This document shows positions 1-7,198 of a stretch of 43,071 bases of DNA, piece by piece. Position 1 is the first letter of the stretch. Each line of letters begins with the position of its first letter. Position numbers and translations under genes: made by a program. This DNA comes from an uncultured Faecalibaculum sp. (GTDB lineage: Bacteria > Bacillota_I > Bacilli_A > Erysipelotrichales > Erysipelotrichaceae), in contig NZ_CAJUPA010000015.1 of NCBI RefSeq assembly GCF_910588395.1, positions 1 through 43,071 of the forward strand, in the 5' to 3' direction. The notes beneath the pieces are model-generated. The model ran no database searches and was not told where the DNA came from. It saw only the letters and a program-made list of their open reading frames with translations.

Positions 1-105
1 GCGCTATTTATGCGTGATAAGCCATTAACTGAGCTTGGTAGTCTATCAAGTAATAAATACCATTGACATGCTATCTCAAGGAAGACAAAGGCAAGGGGGG
101 ATTAT
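1..105. other. Leader upstream of the first gene
   Basis: No gene is seen here. A weak promoter-like pair on the plus strand, TTGGTA (35-40) and TACCAT (58-63), is spaced 17 bases apart. AAGGGGGG at 93-100 is the ribosome-binding site of the gene at 106. A separate TTGACA at 63-68 has no convincing -10 partner. An in-frame stop at 64-66 shows that the first gene is not truncated by the window edge. Confidence 0.35.
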
Positions 106-2109
106 ATGTGGATTTTCATTCTGACAGTCAGCTGGATTCTGGCGATTCTGCTGAACATCATTTTTTATACACAATACTATTTCACCTCCCGGCTCTCGCT
201 GGGAAGTTTTTCTCAGGTTCTGTATACGCTGCAGAATCCAATGGAAGGTTCAGAAAATACCTGGTCTGAAGCAGTGTCTGGTTTTTTCACCAGACAGTGG
301 CCCTGGCTCATTCTTGCAACCCTCATCTATGCAGCCTTGATCTATATTTGGATTGCCTCCAGGAAGGAGAAATCCCTGTTCAAAGGGAAACTGCAGCTGG
401 GAGTAAAAAAACTGAAAGCGGCTTTTCTTGGACTGCTGGCAGTGCTGGTAGCTCTGAATATTATCCAGGGTATCAAGCTCTACCAGATGTTTGGAATTGA
501 TGAATACAATGAGAGCCTGAATCAGACATCGGATCTGTACGAACGATTCTACGCGGATCCGCGGTCTACGAAAATTACATTTCCGGATAAGAAAAAAAAT
601 CTGGTTTATATCCTGTGTGAATCCATGGAGAGTACCTTTGCCGGCCAGGATGAAGGCGGCGGATTCAAGAAGAGCCTGATTCCGGAATTGTCAGAACTGG
701 CGAAAGACAATACGGATTTCTCCGCTGATCCGGATGTTTTGAACGGGGGATTAACGCCCGGAAACACGGGCTGGACCATAGCCGGAATCGTGGCACAGTC
801 CATGGGTGTGCCTCTGAATATTGGAAACGGGGATTTCAACCGGAATTTCGAGGATGAATCTCAGTTCCTGCCACACTTGACGGGTATGGGAGAAATACTT
901 CAGGAGAATGGGTATTCTAACTATTTCATGTGCGGATCGGAAGCTGCTTTTGGCGGTCGGAAAAACTACTTCGAACAGCACGGGGACTATGAAATTTTCG
1001 ATTACTTCACAGCCAAAAAAGACGGAATCATTGATCAGGATTATCGTGTCTGGTGGGGAATGGAAGACAACAAGCTCTATACCTACGCAAAGAAAGAGCT
1101 GACGGAGATTTCCAAAGCTGATCAGCCTTTCAATTTCACCATGCTGACGGTGGATACGCACTTTACGGATGGCTATAAGTGTCCCGACTGCCCGGATGAA
1201 TTTGATACGCAGTATGAAAATGTCATTCACTGTTCTGATCACAAAGTAGCTGCATTTGTAAAATGGATTCAGCAGCAGGACTGGTACGAAGATACGACCA
1301 TTGTGATAGCAGGCGATCACAAGAGTATGGATGGCATGGTCAACGAGAATATTCCGGAAGGCTATGAACGGAAAACCTTCTTTACCGTGATCAATGGACC
1401 GGAATACAAGCTGAATAGAACCAGACAGTTTGCGACACTGGATATTTATCCAACCATTATCGAAGCTCTGGGTGCAACCATCGACGGAGACCGGCTGGGG
1501 CTTGGCACAAGTCTGTATGCCAACAAAAATACTCTTGTGGAAGAAATGGGCTTTGAAGAGCTGAACAGGCAGATGAATGCAAAATCCGAGTTCTATGACA
1601 CGGTTATCCTCAACGGTGATGAGTCCAAATTGCCGAAAGAAGAAGAGCCTGACAAAGAGGAAGAAGACGATACCAGCTATCAGACAAAGGAACCAGTAGG
1701 GATCACAGCGCAGGAATACGAACAGAACCGGGATAACTTCGCCAATCCGGACTATGTCTGGACACCGCCTGTGACCTATCCGGATTACTCCGATCCTGGC
1801 TACACCGAGCCGGTGGTGCCGGATCCTGGATATACACCGGATCAGCCGGGTGACAACACAGGCGGGAACACAACTCCCGAGACACCGCCCACCACTGGCG
1901 GCGACAATCCTCCGACCCCGGGAGGTGACAATACTGGTGGAAATACAGGCGGTGATAACACAGGTGGCACCACAACGCCGGAAACACCTCCCACAGGCGG
2001 TGATAACACAGGCGGTACCACCACACCGGAAGTTCCGCCCGTTACAGGCGGTGATTCAGGAACAGGCAGTGAAGGGACACAGACACAAAGTCAGTCAGAA
2101 GCTGCATAA
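106..2109 (+). CDS. LTA synthase / MdoB-like phosphoglycerol transferase with long low-complexity tail
   Basis: Membrane enzyme of the alkaline-phosphatase-superfamily sulfatase fold used by LtaS and OpgB/MdoB to move phosphoglycerol units onto envelope polymers. I count about three N-terminal membrane segments (residues about 3-25, 63-84 and 104-122), fewer than the five usual in LtaS. The catalytic domain shows the metal-binding CESMES motif (about 170), GNTGWTIAG with the probable nucleophile Thr224, DTH (Asp350, His352) and AGDH (Asp404, His405). After about residue 505 an acidic linker leads into some 140 residues rich in Pro, Gly, Thr and Asn, built from repeats such as GGDNTGG and TTTPETPP. 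This tail is not part of the family core and probably spans the wall. ATG 106 has AAGGGGGG five bases upstream. A terminator follows. Family is secure; the exact polymer made is not known. Confidence 0.9.
   Translation: MWIFILTVSWILAILLNIIFYTQYYFTSRLSLGSFSQVLYTLQNPMEGSENTWSEAVSGFFTRQWPWLILATLIYAALIYIWIASRKEKSLFKGKLQLGVKKLKAAFLGLLAVLVALNIIQGIKLYQMFGIDEYNESLNQTSDLYERFYADPRSTKITFPDKKKNLVYILCESMESTFAGQDEGGGFKKSLIPELSELAKDNTDFSADPDVLNGGLTPGNTGWTIAGIVAQSMGVPLNIGNGDFNRNFEDESQFLPHLTGMGEILQENGYSNYFMCGSEAAFGGRKNYFEQHGDYEIFDYFTAKKDGIIDQDYRVWWGMEDNKLYTYAKKELTEISKADQPFNFTMLTVDTHFTDGYKCPDCPDEFDTQYENVIHCSDHKVAAFVKWIQQQDWYEDTTIVIAGDHKSMDGMVNENIPEGYERKTFFTVINGPEYKLNRTRQFATLDIYPTIIEALGATIDGDRLGLGTSLYANKNTLVEEMGFEELNRQMNAKSEFYDTVILNGDESKLPKEEEPDKEEEDDTSYQTKEPVGITAQEYEQNRDNFANPDYVWTPPVTYPDYSDPGYTEPVVPDPGYTPDQPGDNTGGNTTPETPPTTGGDNPPTPGGDNTGGNTGGDNTGGTTTPETPPTGGDNTGGTTTPEVPPVTGGDSGTGSEGTQTQSQSEAA
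1846..2062 (+). repeat. Degenerate tandem repeat encoding Pro/Gly/Thr-rich tail
   Basis: Imperfect repeats of units like ACAGGCGGTGATAACACAGG and ACACCGGAAACACCTCCC lie within the 3' end of the LTA-synthase-like gene. They keep the reading frame and encode GGDNTGG / TTTPETPP modules. Such arrays commonly change length by slippage. Confidence 0.8.
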
Positions 2110-2114
2110 TCTGG

Positions 2115-2139
2115 AATGAGAGCTCCGGCTCTCATTTTC
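2115..2139 (+). terminator. Intrinsic terminator
   Basis: Nine-base arms AATGAGAGC (2115-2123) and GCTCTCATT (2128-2136) with a four-base loop and a short T tract, six bases after the stop of the LTA-synthase-like gene. Confidence 0.8.
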
Positions 2140-2183
2140 ATTTGTTGCCAAATGCACCTATGTTACACTGATGCAAAGGGGTA

Positions 2184-3002
2184 ATGAATGTGAACCGAAG
2201 AAAAATCAATTATAGAAATCTGGGCATCCTGGCAGCCGGCATCATCGTCATCATTCTGGTGATCTGTCTCATATTTTCACTGCTGTTCAGAGGATGCACG
2301 TCAAAAGCCGATGCATCCAAACCGGCTGAAGACAAAACCCAGCAGGATTCGTCCTCCACTTCCATTGTTACAGTGGGAGAAAAAGGAGAAGGATCCACCG
2401 AGGTCAATCTGGACAATCAGTGCGGGCAGGCCATTGTTTCTTTCAAAGTCCGCAGTTCGGACAGCGGAGAGTTTGGGGACAACCTGCTGGGGGATTCCCG
2501 GATCAAGAACAAGTCCACAGCCAAATGGTTTGCAGCTTCCGGGGATTCCACGATGAATGCAGAGGTGAAGCTGGCCAATTACATGAGTTTTGTTCTGCAT
2601 GACATTCCGGTGTCCAGGTTCAATGGTCTGGTCACCATCAAGTACAAAGATGGTGTGGGATACCTGGAATACAAGCCGAAGGATTCGGAGAACACCATCA
2701 GCACGTACCAGGAAGAACTGAAATACAAGGATCAGACAGACAGCAGTACCACATCTGCTGCGGGTCAGCAGCCGGATGCACAGGATGGGACGCAGGCAGA
2801 AGGTGCCGCCAGCGATGATCAGACTGCCGGCACGGATGAAACGTACGTTGATCCGGGTCTGTATCAGGATGAAACCTATATCGATGACGGGACCTACGAT
2901 CAGGGACAGTACACAGAGGATGACACCGGTGGTGACTATTCGGATAGCAGTGAGTATGGCTATGACGAGGTGTACACAGAAGAGGGTACCGAACAGTATT
3001 GA
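2184..3002 (+). CDS. Single-pass membrane protein with acidic Asp/Tyr/Glu-rich tail
   Basis: Unrecognised protein of 272 residues. It has a short basic N-terminus, one hydrophobic segment (about residues 13-35) and a Cys at 38, then a domain of about 110 residues outside the membrane, and finally an acidic, tyrosine-rich tail (about residues 195-272) with repeats such as DETYID and DGTYDQGQYTEDD. The topology suggests an extracytoplasmic protein held by an N-terminal anchor. The start is uncertain. ATG 2184 has AAAGGGG (2175-2181) only two bases away, whereas the in-frame GTG at 2190 has a normal eight-base spacing and may be the real start. A weak promoter-like pair TTGTTG (2142-2147) and TACACT (2164-2169) suggests its own transcript. 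It lies just after an LTA-synthase-like gene that also has a low-complexity tail; a shared envelope role is only a guess. Confidence 0.8.
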   Translation: MNVNRRKINYRNLGILAAGIIVIILVICLIFSLLFRGCTSKADASKPAEDKTQQDSSSTSIVTVGEKGEGSTEVNLDNQCGQAIVSFKVRSSDSGEFGDNLLGDSRIKNKSTAKWFAASGDSTMNAEVKLANYMSFVLHDIPVSRFNGLVTIKYKDGVGYLEYKPKDSENTISTYQEELKYKDQTDSSTTSAAGQQPDAQDGTQAEGAASDDQTAGTDETYVDPGLYQDETYIDDGTYDQGQYTEDDTGGDYSDSSEYGYDEVYTEEGTEQY

Positions 3003-3006
3003 CCGC

Positions 3007-3037
3007 AACCGGATCAGATTGATCCGGTTTTCTCTTT
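3007..3037 (+). terminator. Intrinsic terminator
   Basis: Perfect ten-base arms AACCGGATCA (3007-3016) and TGATCCGGTT (3020-3029) with a three-base loop, then a T-rich run, immediately after the stop at 3002. Confidence 0.85.
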
Positions 3038-3343
3038 ACAGAGACTCTCTGAAATTATGTAAGATATGTTTATCTTTTACGCTATTCTGGTATGATTGTC
3101 TCAGACACTCCGATTGGTAGGACCAGAGAAGGAGCGGCGCCTGTTGTCAAAATCAGATGAGTCGCAGGATATGAAACCAGACTGTTGTACTTTTTCGGTC
3201 TGCAGATGATCCGTGAAGAAGAAACTGTTACAGATATGTACCCGAATGCAGGAAAAACGCATCGAATTGTTCCGAGAATGATTCCAGTGTTCCTGCCTGC
3301 TGAAGCGATAGATGTTATAATTGACCTTAGAGAGATTTTGTTT
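3038..3343. promoter_or_regulatory. Intergenic region with extended -10 promoter for the LytTR gene
   Basis: About 300 bases without a convincing gene. The open frame running in from TTG 3185 has no ribosome-binding site and is not supported. TATAAT at 3316-3321, preceded by TG (extended -10), lies 22 bases before ATG 3344. No good -35 is visible; TTCCTG at 3290-3295 is 20 bases away. A second possible -10 (TATGAT, 3091-3096) lies further up. I see no riboswitch-like structure. Confidence 0.5.
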
Positions 3344-4033
3344 ATGGAGAGAATTGTAATTATTTCGGATGAGCCGGAGATCCGGAATCAGCTGACTGAC
3401 AGAGTCCGCCGCATTCTGGGAGACGGATTGCAGATCAGACAGCAGACAGGCAGAGATGCATCGTCGCAATGCAAGGATGCTGACCTGGTTTTCATACACA
3501 CACGGATGTCCCGGGCTTCCTCTCTGGAGGTGGCACGCCGTATGAAAAAAGCCAATCCGGCAGCCCTCCTGATCTTTTTTTCCGAGAATCAGGAGGATGT
3601 GGATTTTATTCTCGGTTCGGATTTTGACAGTTTTCTCTGGCTGCGTGATCCGGTGGACCGGCTGCCGGCTATGCTGCAGACCTTTGAAGCCCGGTTTGCT
3701 GCAAATCTGGAGCATTTTGTCCGGATCAAACGGCGGAACAGGCGCCAGCTTCTGCCTAAAAGCAGCATTCTGTATGTGGAGCGGGATTACCGGAAAATCA
3801 TTTTCCACATGGATGATGGAGAACTGATTTCCATTTACTCCACACTGGATGAAGTGCTGCAGGAACTGGATGATTCCTGGCTTCGGATCCACAACAGTTA
3901 CGTAGTGCAGGAAGCAGCCATCCGGGAACTTCACCGGGATTTCCTGAAGCTGAAGGACGGCTCCCTGATTCCGGTCAGCCGCACCTATGCCGCACAGGCG
4001 AAACAGAGAATCATACCGGCGGCAAAAGCCTGA
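3344..4033 (+). CDS. Orphan LytTR-family response regulator with degenerate receiver
   Basis: Transcription regulator of 229 residues with an N-terminal CheY-like domain (about 1-118) and a C-terminal LytTR DNA-binding domain (about 125-225; it contains SILYVERDYRKIIF and RIHNSYVV). The receiver keeps the acidic pair Asp9-Glu10. At the phosphoacceptor position the usual DLVFLD pattern reads DLVFIHTRM, placing His52 where Asp should be, and the conserved beta-5 Lys is Arg101. It therefore probably does not accept phosphate in the usual way. No histidine kinase gene is adjacent. ATG 3344 is chosen because an AGAGAG site lies nine bases upstream and the receiver fold begins at once; the longer frame from TTG 3185 adds 53 residues unlike a receiver. 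The target genes are unknown. Confidence 0.85.
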   Translation: MERIVIISDEPEIRNQLTDRVRRILGDGLQIRQQTGRDASSQCKDADLVFIHTRMSRASSLEVARRMKKANPAALLIFFSENQEDVDFILGSDFDSFLWLRDPVDRLPAMLQTFEARFAANLEHFVRIKRRNRRQLLPKSSILYVERDYRKIIFHMDDGELISIYSTLDEVLQELDDSWLRIHNSYVVQEAAIRELHRDFLKLKDGSLIPVSRTYAAQAKQRIIPAAKA

Positions 4034-4052
4034 GAACAGAACGGATATCATT

Positions 4053-4081
4053 GCGGGTACTGAAAACGGTTCCCGCTTTTT
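4053..4081 (+). terminator. Intrinsic terminator
   Basis: Hairpin with arms GCGGG (4053-4057) and CCCGC (4072-4076), extended by A-T and C-G pairs across one mismatch, followed by five Ts. It ends the LytTR gene. Confidence 0.7.
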
Positions 4082-4124
4082 CATGGTCAGCCGTCTTGTG
4101 AAAGAATTTTCAGAAACAACATGC

Positions 4125-4130
4125 TATACT
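4125..4130 (+). promoter_or_regulatory. Extended -10 promoter
   Basis: TATACT preceded by TGC, 29 bases before ATG 4160. No well-spaced -35 is seen. Confidence 0.5.
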
Positions 4131-4159
4131 GGATACCATGATGACAGGAGAATGAAACC

Positions 4160-4990
4160 ATGACAGTATCCAGGTCTTTTGAATATACAGCTGGCAACAC
4201 GACGGGCCAGGCCACCGTACAGCCCTGGCAGGAGGGGAAGATCCTTTGTGCAGCGGATGATGCCCGGGCAGCTGCCCGGATCACCAGCCTTCTGGAACAC
4301 AGCCTTGCGAACTGTGCATTTGCTGTGGAACCGGACTGTTCCAACGCTGCAGCAATCTACTGCCGGCAGGAAGAACTTTTCATGCTGGCCAGTCCGGCGG
4401 GGCAGTGTATTGTGGTCTACGAGGACGGTCTGATCGACCGTGCAGTGGATGGCAGCGACAAAGAAGTGATTCACAATGTGCCCTCTGCCACGGTTACGGT
4501 CCCGAAAGCCGTGGTCATGGCTGTGCCCTGCGGAAATGATCTGTCGGATTCGGATATCCGCCAGCTGATTTATGCGCTGGCCAGTGGCGAACAAGCTGCA
4601 GCTTCCCTGACCTGCGCCGGTCTGTATGATCCCGAACTGCTGCCGGAACTGGTCAAGCGGCTGAAATGGCGGGATGCCCTGGCAGCACGCAAACCCGGGG
4701 CAGAGCAGGAAGTGGCCAGACTGGAATATCAGGTCAGCCGGAATACCGCGCAGAAAGAACGACTGGACGCCCGGAAGCGTTCGATCCAGAACCAGCTGCT
4801 GGAACTGGACCGGCAGCGGGATGAACTGGAGGAGAAGCGGGAAGAACTGTATCGGCAGCTGGAACAGCTCTCCGGCGGCTATTCCAGACTGGTCAGCGAA
4901 GAAAAAAAGGCAGAGACGCAGCTGCGGGAAACCATCCAGAACCTGGTCAGGGAACAGATGGCGGCGAACCACGATTTGCGAAAGTCCTGA
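4160..4990 (+). CDS. Unknown protein with C-terminal coiled coil
   Basis: Not recognised. The 276-residue protein has no signal peptide or membrane segment. Residues about 1-165 look globular. Residues about 175-270 are a long charged coiled coil rich in Glu, Arg, Gln and Leu. Two stretches (around residues 72-95, LFMLASPAGQCIVVYEDGLI, and around 118-142, AVVMAVPCGNDLSDSDIRQL) faintly resemble the VGDSR...DG and DGLxxxLSDEEI strands of PP2C phosphatases, but the metal-binding aspartates are not evident, so a degenerate PP2C-like fold is only a weak suggestion. ATG 4160 has AGGAG about ten bases upstream. It is probably a single-gene transcript: a terminator precedes it and a new promoter follows. 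Confidence 0.75.
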   Translation: MTVSRSFEYTAGNTTGQATVQPWQEGKILCAADDARAAARITSLLEHSLANCAFAVEPDCSNAAAIYCRQEELFMLASPAGQCIVVYEDGLIDRAVDGSDKEVIHNVPSATVTVPKAVVMAVPCGNDLSDSDIRQLIYALASGEQAAASLTCAGLYDPELLPELVKRLKWRDALAARKPGAEQEVARLEYQVSRNTAQKERLDARKRSIQNQLLELDRQRDELEEKREELYRQLEQLSGGYSRLVSEEKKAETQLRETIQNLVREQMAANHDLRKS

Positions 4991-5005
4991 TGAACAGACT
5001 ATAAT
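4976..5005 (+). promoter_or_regulatory. Promoter of the DUF4234/DUF2752 operon
   Basis: TATAAT (5000-5005) with TTGCGA (4976-4981) 18 bases upstream. The predicted transcript start is near 5012, giving a leader of about 35 bases that includes AAAGGA. Confidence 0.55.
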
Positions 5006-5046
5006 CAGTCTGATACCTGCAGTGGCAGGACAAAGGAATTGATGAT

Positions 5047-5802
5047 ATGAAATGCAAAGTATGCGGTAAAGAAAACGAAGCCGGCGCAACAGTGTGTGCC
5101 GACTGCGGATCTCCTCTGGAAGAAGAAATCATTGAAGAAACGACGGTGGAAACACCGGATTCTTCCTGGTATTACGTCAGCAGCGGTCAGAGTGTGGGAC
5201 CCTATACAGAAGCTGAAATGCAGGGTTTCCTGGCCAGCCGCACCATCAACCGGAACACGTATGTCTGGAAAAACGGCATGCCCGACTGGAAACGGCTGGA
5301 GGATACGGAACTGGCGGTGTATCTGCAGCCTGAGTCTTCCTATACACAGGCTCAGTCCTCCACCTCGGGTCAGTATTCGGCAGGCGGAAATACGTACAAC
5401 ACCTATAATACATACAACAACTACGGCGGAGGTCTTGTCCCCCGGTCCGTGAAAGAGAGGGGACTGCTCACCAGTGTGCTGCTGTCCTTTGTCACCTGCA
5501 GCATCTATCAGTGGTACTGGATTTACTCCATGGCCAAGGATGTCAATGATCTGGCGGCAGCACAGGACAAGCCCCGGGGGTGCGATCCCATGGTGGCGCT
5601 GCTCATGAGCATTATTTCCTGCGGACTGTACTCCATCTACTTCTTCTGGAAGGAAGGACGTGTCCTGGCTTCTCTGGACTACCCCAACTACAAACCTTCC
5701 AACGATACAACGGTCATGGCGCTTCTGGCTGTGTTCACACCGCTGATTTCCAGCGTGATCCTGCAAAGCGACATCAACGACATCGTCCGCTACGGTGAAT
5801 AA
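5047..5802 (+). CDS. Zinc-ribbon / GYF_2 / DUF4234 membrane protein
   Basis: Three modules can be seen. Residues 3-20 form a zinc ribbon with two CxxC pairs (CKVC and CADC). Residues about 37-92 match the GYF_2 pattern (WYYVSSGQSVGPYTEAEM, then the VWKNGMPDWKRL segment), a small module thought to bind peptides. After a Ser/Thr/Tyr/Asn-rich linker, residues about 135-251 form a DUF4234-type membrane domain with about three hydrophobic segments and the SIYQWYWIYSMAKDVN motif. This arrangement is widespread in Firmicutes and has no settled function. It is the first gene of an operon: the next gene starts at a GTG inside its last codons and overlaps by eight bases. Confidence 0.85.
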   Translation: MKCKVCGKENEAGATVCADCGSPLEEEIIEETTVETPDSSWYYVSSGQSVGPYTEAEMQGFLASRTINRNTYVWKNGMPDWKRLEDTELAVYLQPESSYTQAQSSTSGQYSAGGNTYNTYNTYNNYGGGLVPRSVKERGLLTSVLLSFVTCSIYQWYWIYSMAKDVNDLAAAQDKPRGCDPMVALLMSIISCGLYSIYFFWKEGRVLASLDYPNYKPSNDTTVMALLAVFTPLISSVILQSDINDIVRYGE

Positions 5803-6178
5803 GCGCCTGGCGCAAACCGCAGGGCTGTGCATTGCCGCAGTCCTGTTTCTGCTTTTCTTCGGCTGGATCTGTCCGTTTCAGCTGCTGACCGGACTTCCAT
5901 GCCCTGGCTGCAATATGACCACAGGGCTGTACTGGCTGCTGAAAGGAGATCTGTCCAGAAGTTTCTGGTATCACCCCATGGTGCTGCCCACTCTGCTGGC
6001 AGCCGGACTCGCCATCGGGTTCCGCCGGAAACCGGTCATTCTCAAAGGCATATTCGCTGTCTGGATCATTCTCATGCTGTCCTGCTATGTCTGGCGCATG
6101 CTGACTGTATTTCCGGACGCGCCTATGCAGCCGGAAAGCGGCCTGTTCTCTCTGCTTGCTGAATGGAGACCAATATGA
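5795..6178 (+). CDS. DUF2752 family membrane protein
   Basis: Small membrane protein (127 residues) with the DUF2752 signature: CPFQLLTGLPCPGCNMTTGL, then LLKGDLSRSFWYHP, and two further hydrophobic segments. Family members are often found near DUF4234 proteins and have no proven function; the CPxC-containing core suggests redox or metal binding, which is inference. The start is GTG 5795, overlapping the upstream gene. The stop TGA overlaps the start of the next gene (ATGA at 6175-6178), which implies translational coupling. Confidence 0.85.
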   Translation: MNKRLAQTAGLCIAAVLFLLFFGWICPFQLLTGLPCPGCNMTTGLYWLLKGDLSRSFWYHPMVLPTLLAAGLAIGFRRKPVILKGIFAVWIILMLSCYVWRMLTVFPDAPMQPESGLFSLLAEWRPI

Positions 6179-6834
6179 TTTACAAAACCAAAGATCTGTA
6201 CTCGCTGGACCATACCCTAGCTGGTGAATATCTGCGCCAGTTTGACTATCCCTGGGAAGCGCTGGCCGGCATCAAAGCCTATATTCAGACCCTGGGTCCG
6301 AAACTGGAGGGATACAAAGAAGTCAGCCCGCAGGTGTGGGTGCATGAAACGGCTGTGATCGCTCCCACGGCTTTCCTGGGCGCTCCCTGCATCATTGGAC
6401 CGGAAACCGAGGTCCGGCACTGTGCATTCATCCGCGGCAGTGCGCTGGTGGGTGCCAACTGTGTGGTGGGCAACAGTGTCGAGCTCAAGAACGTGATCCT
6501 GTTCGACAATGTGCAGACGCCGCATTACAACTATGTGGGGGATTCGATTCTGGGCTACAAGTCGCATATGGGTGCCGGGTCCATTACCTCCAATGTGAAA
6601 TCCGACAAAACGGATGTGGTGGTCAAATCCGGGAAGGAAAAACTGGAGACCGGTCTGCGGAAAATGGGCGCGGTGCTGGGAGATCACGTGGAGGTTGGAT
6701 GCAACTCGGTGCTCAATCCCGGCACGGTGATCGGGCCCAATTCCAATGTGTATCCTGTTTCCTGTGTCCGGGGCGTGATTCCTGCGGACTCTGTGTACAA
6801 GGACAAAGATCACATCGTGGCGAAAAAGAGCTGA
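6175..6834 (+). CDS. Left-handed beta-helix acyltransferase-like protein (GlmU C-terminal type)
   Basis: 219 residues made largely of hexapeptide repeats (for example VWVHETAVIAPTAFLGAPCI, then IIGPETEV, GANCVVGNSVELKNV, GDHVEVGCNSVLNPGTVIG). This is the left-handed beta-helix fold of the GlmU C-terminal domain and related sugar-nucleotide acyltransferases. The HYNYVGDSILG segment resembles the active-site loop of that group. It lacks the N-terminal pyrophosphorylase domain, so it is not GlmU itself. ATG 6175 is preferred over the in-frame ATG 6163 because GGAG lies six bases before it and it forms an ATGA overlap with the DUF2752 gene. Substrate unknown. Confidence 0.85.
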   Translation: MIYKTKDLYSLDHTLAGEYLRQFDYPWEALAGIKAYIQTLGPKLEGYKEVSPQVWVHETAVIAPTAFLGAPCIIGPETEVRHCAFIRGSALVGANCVVGNSVELKNVILFDNVQTPHYNYVGDSILGYKSHMGAGSITSNVKSDKTDVVVKSGKEKLETGLRKMGAVLGDHVEVGCNSVLNPGTVIGPNSNVYPVSCVRGVIPADSVYKDKDHIVAKKS

Positions 6835-6912
6835 ACCCGGCAGTTTTCCGGGCAGGACAGGCAAAAGGCGGTGTGAATCGCGTCATGGTCCGGCAGAAAA
6901 CCGCCTGCAGGA

Positions 6913-6940
6913 TTGACATTACGCGCTGCCCGTCTACAAT
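6913..6940 (+). promoter_or_regulatory. Sigma-A promoter of the lysine transporter operon
   Basis: TTGACA (6913-6918) and TACAAT (6935-6940) with a 16-base spacer. Transcription should begin near 6947, about 20 bases before the riboswitch. Confidence 0.85.
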
Positions 6941-6965
6941 GAAGATATTAAGTGAATCGGATGAA

Positions 6966-7121
6966 GATAAAGGCAGCGGTGCAGATGAGTACCTTTTGGA
7001 GCCGGCAGGCCAGGAAGAAGGGGAAAGGCAATCATCGCCGAACGGGTGCCTCCGGCAGGACACATCCGTGGGACGGCAGGAAACACCTGTCGGACTCCTT
7101 CAGGTATGAAGAGGCGTTATC
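6966..7121 (+). ncRNA. Lysine riboswitch (L box)
   Basis: The region follows the L-box consensus in order. P1 5' strand GATAA is followed by AAGG (6966-6973). Next come the core GATGAGTA, GGAGCC, GGGGAAAGGC with ATCGCCGAA, and GTGGGAC. The P1 3' side is GAGGCGTTATC (7111-7121), whose TTATC pairs with GATAA. Order and spacing match the well-studied lysC leader of Bacillus subtilis. Lysine binding is expected to favour the terminator at 7136-7170 and reduce transporter expression. I did not run a covariance model. Confidence 0.88.
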
Positions 7122-7135
7122 AGAATGAACCATTG

Positions 7136-7170
7136 GCGGTCATGCAGGATTACGCATGACCGCTTTCTTT
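7136..7170 (+). terminator. Riboswitch expression-platform terminator
   Basis: Perfect ten-base arms GCGGTCATGC (7136-7145) and GCATGACCGC (7154-7163) followed by TTTCTTT. It lies between the lysine riboswitch and the first transporter gene, the usual place for a lysine-controlled attenuator. Confidence 0.88.
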
Positions 7171-7198
7171 ATTCCGGTTTGGAAAGAGGAGAAGAAAC

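Noticed and set aside
1846..2062. CRISPR-like or minisatellite array
   Set aside because: Repeats are imperfect, have no unique spacers, keep reading frame and encode the low-complexity protein tail.
6940..7109. Small open frame in the leader of the lysine transporter
   Set aside because: It lies within the riboswitch aptamer, which explains the sequence better; there is no ribosome-binding site.
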